Origin: Sulfurovum sp.
GTDB lineage: Bacteria; Campylobacterota; Campylobacteria; Campylobacterales; Sulfurovaceae
DNA length: 8,833 bases
Assembly: GCA_004377245.1 (NCBI GenBank)
Contig: SOIK01000199.1
Coordinates: 1-8,833, forward strand
Direction of reading: 5' to 3'
Shown piece by piece: positions 6,792 to 8,833 of this stretch (position 1 is its first letter; the number at the start of each line of letters is the position of its first letter). A model generated the notes under the pieces. It was given only the letters and a program-made list of their open reading frames with translations, searched no databases and was not told the DNA's origin. The position numbers and the translations under genes were made by a program.

Positions 6792-7772
6792 TTACTCAAT
6801 AAGACCAGTTAAAATTTTATCCATACTTTCCTGTGCCTCATTAAGTACCTCCAATGAATCCTTATCATCTATTGCCATCGAAGAGATCCAGTTATAGACA
6901 GAAGGAAAAGCTAAATGCATATTATTATCACCTTTCTTTTTATACATATAGAGTGAACATGGAGCATAAGCACCTGCTTCCGGACGTACCTTTGCAACGG
7001 TATAGATAACTGGGAGCTTACAAATAGAATAGACATCATAAAAATCATATGCTTCATATTTGCTCTCATCAAAGTCATAGTTTAGATCATTAAAACCAGC
7101 CATTACAAAACCATTCGTTGCAAGTGTCCCTTCAAACTCCATCTGGAATCCCTCTTTCTCATCTTCCCACTCTTCAGGATCCATCTCCATCTCATAACTT
7201 GACACCAATGGACCTGTTGGGTTCTGCACTGTATACGGAATTGTTTCAAACTTTCCTTCAGGCATTGCACTTTTAAGTGCCTCTTTTACCATTTTGCCTA
7301 CTTTAACCAATGTTTCATTGTCTGCTGGTATTTTTAATATCTTTGCCATTGCTTCAGGTTTCAGTGATGCAACCGATATCTTTTTATCACCTTTTTTAGT
7401 ATAGATAGACATACTCATAGGAGAGAACATTCCCACGTTTGGATACTCTTTTACTAAAGTTAAAGTTGCTTCTTTACTAAAAAAAGTAAAAAGATTATAG
7501 ACATCAAATGTTGTCTCTTTAAACTGTTTTTTAAATGGACCATTCATATCTCTGTTTGCAGAGATAAAAAAACCTGCTTTTTTAAACGCTTCTTCAATCG
7601 TCGCTGGAGTGATCTTTCCATCTGCATTGGGCGAAGTGAATATCTGAATATCTTGTGTTGTTTTTTCTACCTTGACTTCTGCACTCTTTATGACCTCTTT
7701 TTGGCTCTCTTTAGCCATAGCACCAGTTATTAATAACGAAGCTACAACCAATCCTTTTATGACAAATTTCAT
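6792..7772 (-). CDS. secreted tandem DUF302-domain protein
   Basis: The 326-residue protein starts with a Sec signal peptide: basic MKFVIK, a hydrophobic core, and cleavage after AMA at residue 20. It should be periplasmic. Two related domains follow, about 55-170 and 215-325. They are aligned by SPMSMSIYTKKGD (117-129) with APCSLYMYKKKGD (270-282), and by the preceding Tyr-rich segments. Only the second copy has cysteines (C251, C272); the first has none. An acidic linker (about 194-208) joins them. DUF302 has no established biochemical activity, and small-ligand or redox roles are only guesses. The chosen ATG at 7772 is preceded by AAAGGA with 5-nt spacing and exposes the signal peptide. 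A longer frame from 7820 would add 16 residues that hide the signal and overlap the upstream gene. It follows the DsrE-like gene by 22 nt and is probably co-transcribed with it. Confidence 0.85.
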   Translation of the reverse strand: MKFVIKGLVVASLLITGAMAKESQKEVIKSAEVKVEKTTQDIQIFTSPNADGKITPATIEEAFKKAGFFISANRDMNGPFKKQFKETTFDVYNLFTFFSKEATLTLVKEYPNVGMFSPMSMSIYTKKGDKKISVASLKPEAMAKILKIPADNETLVKVGKMVKEALKSAMPEGKFETIPYTVQNPTGPLVSSYEMEMDPEEWEDEKEGFQMEFEGTLATNGFVMAGFNDLNYDFDESKYEAYDFYDVYSICKLPVIYTVAKVRPEAGAYAPCSLYMYKKKGDNNMHLAFPSVYNWISSMAIDDKDSLEVLNEAQESMDKILTGLIE

Positions 7773-7777
7773 CTTTT

Positions 7778-7783
7778 TCCTTT
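7778..7783 (-). promoter_or_regulatory. ribosome binding site deciding the DUF302 protein start
   Basis: AAAGGA on the minus strand is 5 nt before the ATG at 7772. This start gives a clean Sec signal peptide, whereas the upstream ATG at 7820 lies inside the preceding gene and lacks a comparable site. Confidence 0.6.
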
Positions 7784-7794
7784 GTATTAATTTA

Positions 7795-8241
7795 CTATGG
7801 ACGAATATACGTCCAACCACTTTTCTGACGCTCGATCAACTCTACGATACCTGCCGTTACTATCTCTACACCTTTGAGTAACTCTTTCTTATCAATCTTA
7901 TATGTTGTCATTGTATTTCCACATGCAATAAACTCTACATCGTAAGTCATTAATGAACGCACTCTTTTTTGTATATCCTTATCAAAAAAATAAGCTTTGC
8001 TTAAAAGAGTTTTTATTCCTTGAGAGTAGCACACTATTACTATTTCACATTTCTCTGGACCATAGAACTTCATCACATTACTCGCAGAGGAAAGCACATG
8101 TGAAATCTGATGTTCATCTCCAGAGGTTATAGGGAAAATGAATTGTCTTGGGTTTTCCAGGCTAGGTTTTGGTTCTGCAAATTCTGTATCTGCTCCAACA
8201 AAACTACATAGTAAAAAAATACCTAATAATATTCTTATCAT
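7795..8241 (-). CDS. secreted DsrE/DsrF-like family protein (COG1416-type)
   Basis: The 148-residue protein opens with a hydrophobic signal (residues 4-16) and a likely cleavage after VGA at 17, so the mature form should be periplasmic. The rest reads as a small alpha/beta DsrE-like fold: a beta strand EIVIVCYSQG (66-75), a helix with RVRSLM (93-98), VEFIACGNTM (102-111) carrying C107, the family's usual cysteine position, and a C-terminal helix ending in GWTYIRP. C65 and C71 are extra cysteines. Cytoplasmic DsrE-type proteins bind sulfane sulfur on such a cysteine and pass it on. A periplasmic version could carry sulfane sulfur to or from the molybdoenzyme or the CxxC partner; that is inference. 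Its ATG overlaps the thioredoxin stop (ATGA), with AAGGAG 6 nt upstream. C12 is not in a convincing lipobox, so lipoprotein anchoring is unlikely. Confidence 0.8.
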   Translation of the reverse strand: MIRILLGIFLLCSFVGADTEFAEPKPSLENPRQFIFPITSGDEHQISHVLSSASNVMKFYGPEKCEIVIVCYSQGIKTLLSKAYFFDKDIQKRVRSLMTYDVEFIACGNTMTTYKIDKKELLKGVEIVTAGIVELIERQKSGWTYIRP

Positions 8242-8833
8242 TTTTGACTCCTTTTTGCTATTTTTGCCTCTTTAAGTATCTCTAAAAAATCCTCTTTATT
8301 CCAAGAACCTGGTATACGCTTTATCATTTTTTTATCTTTGTCGATAAAAAAGAAAGTAGGTGTCATGTCTGCTTTAAGTCCTAAAGGTAATGTTGTTTTT
8401 CCAACATCTACAGAAACAGCAATAAAATCTTTTTGCAGTGCTTGAACCACTTCATCTTCTACTAACACCTCTCTATCCATTTTTTTACAATAATGGCAGT
8501 GTTCAGAAGTTGCTTTGATCATAATGATTTTGTCTTCTTTCCCTGCTTTTTCAAGAGCAACATCAAAAGTCTCGTACTTTACACTTTTTTCTTTTATTAA
8601 CTGACTTTCATAGTCATATAAAAATTCACTTACTGCTTCTATCTCGTCCTTACTTAGCTGACCTTTCATGCTTGGCATTGTTTCAAAATATTGAATCACT
8701 TCAGGCATACAAATACTCTTTTGTTTATCTGGATGTATAAGATAATCAGCTATAAATGCTCCTACTTCCATACGATGGATATCTTCATCACCTTTAGGAT
8801 CACCTATTTGCTGCTTGAGTCTAAATGAAAGTT
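8238..8833 (-). CDS. cytochrome c / thioredoxin-like fusion protein (partial, N-terminus outside window)
   Basis: The frame stays open through the window edge, so 197 C-terminal residues are visible and the true start lies outside. The ATG at 8771 is internal, lacks a ribosome site, and is preceded by 20 in-frame residues. Counting from that Met, residues 22-54 (MPEV...MPSMKGQLS...AVSEFLYDY) resemble the end of a class I cytochrome c, with M32 or M35 as the axial haem ligand; the CxxCH would lie beyond the edge. Residues 65-177 form a thioredoxin-like domain with CHYC at 92-95 and a cis-Pro motif MTPTF at 136-140. Such a fusion would couple a haem to a dithiol in the periplasm. SoxW-like or DsbD-gamma-like reductants are related ideas. 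It is the first visible gene of the group and overlaps the DsrE-like gene by 4 nt. The thioredoxin part is firm; the cytochrome part is probable. Confidence 0.8.
   Translation of the reverse strand, partial: LSFRLKQQIGDPKGDEDIHRMEVGAFIADYLIHPDKQKSICMPEVIQYFETMPSMKGQLSKDEIEAVSEFLYDYESQLIKEKSVKYETFDVALEKAGKEDKIIMIKATSEHCHYCKKMDREVLVEDEVVQALQKDFIAVSVDVGKTTLPLGLKADMTPTFFFIDKDKKMIKRIPGSWNKEDFLEILKEAKIAKRSQK

Noticed and set aside
7773..7820. Longer N-terminus for the DUF302 protein starting at 7820
   Set aside because: It would bury the Sec signal peptide and overlap the DsrE-like gene. The ATG at 7772 has its own ribosome site.
8769..8771. ATG at 8771 as the start of a stand-alone thioredoxin-like protein
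   Set aside because: The frame is open upstream to the window edge, no ribosome site precedes it, and the first residues are the remains of a cytochrome c-like domain.

Overview
The window looks like chromosomal DNA from a sulfur-metabolising member of the Campylobacterota (Sulfurovum/Sulfurimonas-like). This rests on the AT-rich composition, the strong AAGGAG-type ribosome binding sites, the Lys/Glu-rich proteins, and the gene set: a Psr-type molybdoenzyme, a TorD-like chaperone, and periplasmic DsrE and DUF302 proteins. The genus is inferred. All seven genes lie on the minus strand, so transcription runs from high to low coordinates. I see no RNA genes, insertion sequences or CRISPR arrays.

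In transcription order, the first group is a periplasmic redox/sulfur-handling cluster. It starts with the C-terminal part of a protein that appears to join a cytochrome c domain to a CxxC thioredoxin domain (8238-8833, its start lies outside the window). A secreted DsrE-like protein overlaps it by 4 nt (7795-8241). A secreted protein with two DUF302-like domains follows after 22 nt (6792-7772), and a weak candidate terminator follows that.

The second group follows a 269-nt AT-rich regulatory gap that holds two candidate promoters and Fur-box-like sequences. It encodes a three-subunit membrane-bound molybdoenzyme in the order B-C-A: a four-cluster Fe-S subunit (5767-6522), an NrfD/PsrC quinone-site membrane anchor (4818-5765), and a large Tat-exported molybdopterin catalytic subunit (1462-4806, 1114 aa). 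The genes are almost contiguous, with gaps of 1 and 11 nt. The enzyme belongs to the polysulfide/sulfur/tetrathionate/sulfite branch of the complex iron-sulfur molybdoenzymes. Sequence reading alone does not settle its substrate or direction.

The third group is a maturation pair: a TorD-like chaperone (580-1239) and a translationally coupled ferredoxin-like protein (1-580, cut by the window edge). The ferredoxin carries an internal twin-arginine motif resembling that of NapF. Between the catalytic subunit and torD lies a compact GC-rich array of inverted repeats (1369-1472). It is unlike its AT-rich surroundings and may be a dispersed repeat or a structured RNA.

A plausible working model is that electrons and sulfane sulfur move between the quinone pool, the molybdoenzyme on the periplasmic face, and the secreted thioredoxin/DsrE/DUF302 proteins, while TorD and the ferredoxin assist cofactor insertion and quality control before Tat export. 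The functional link between the first and second groups is inferred from adjacency only.
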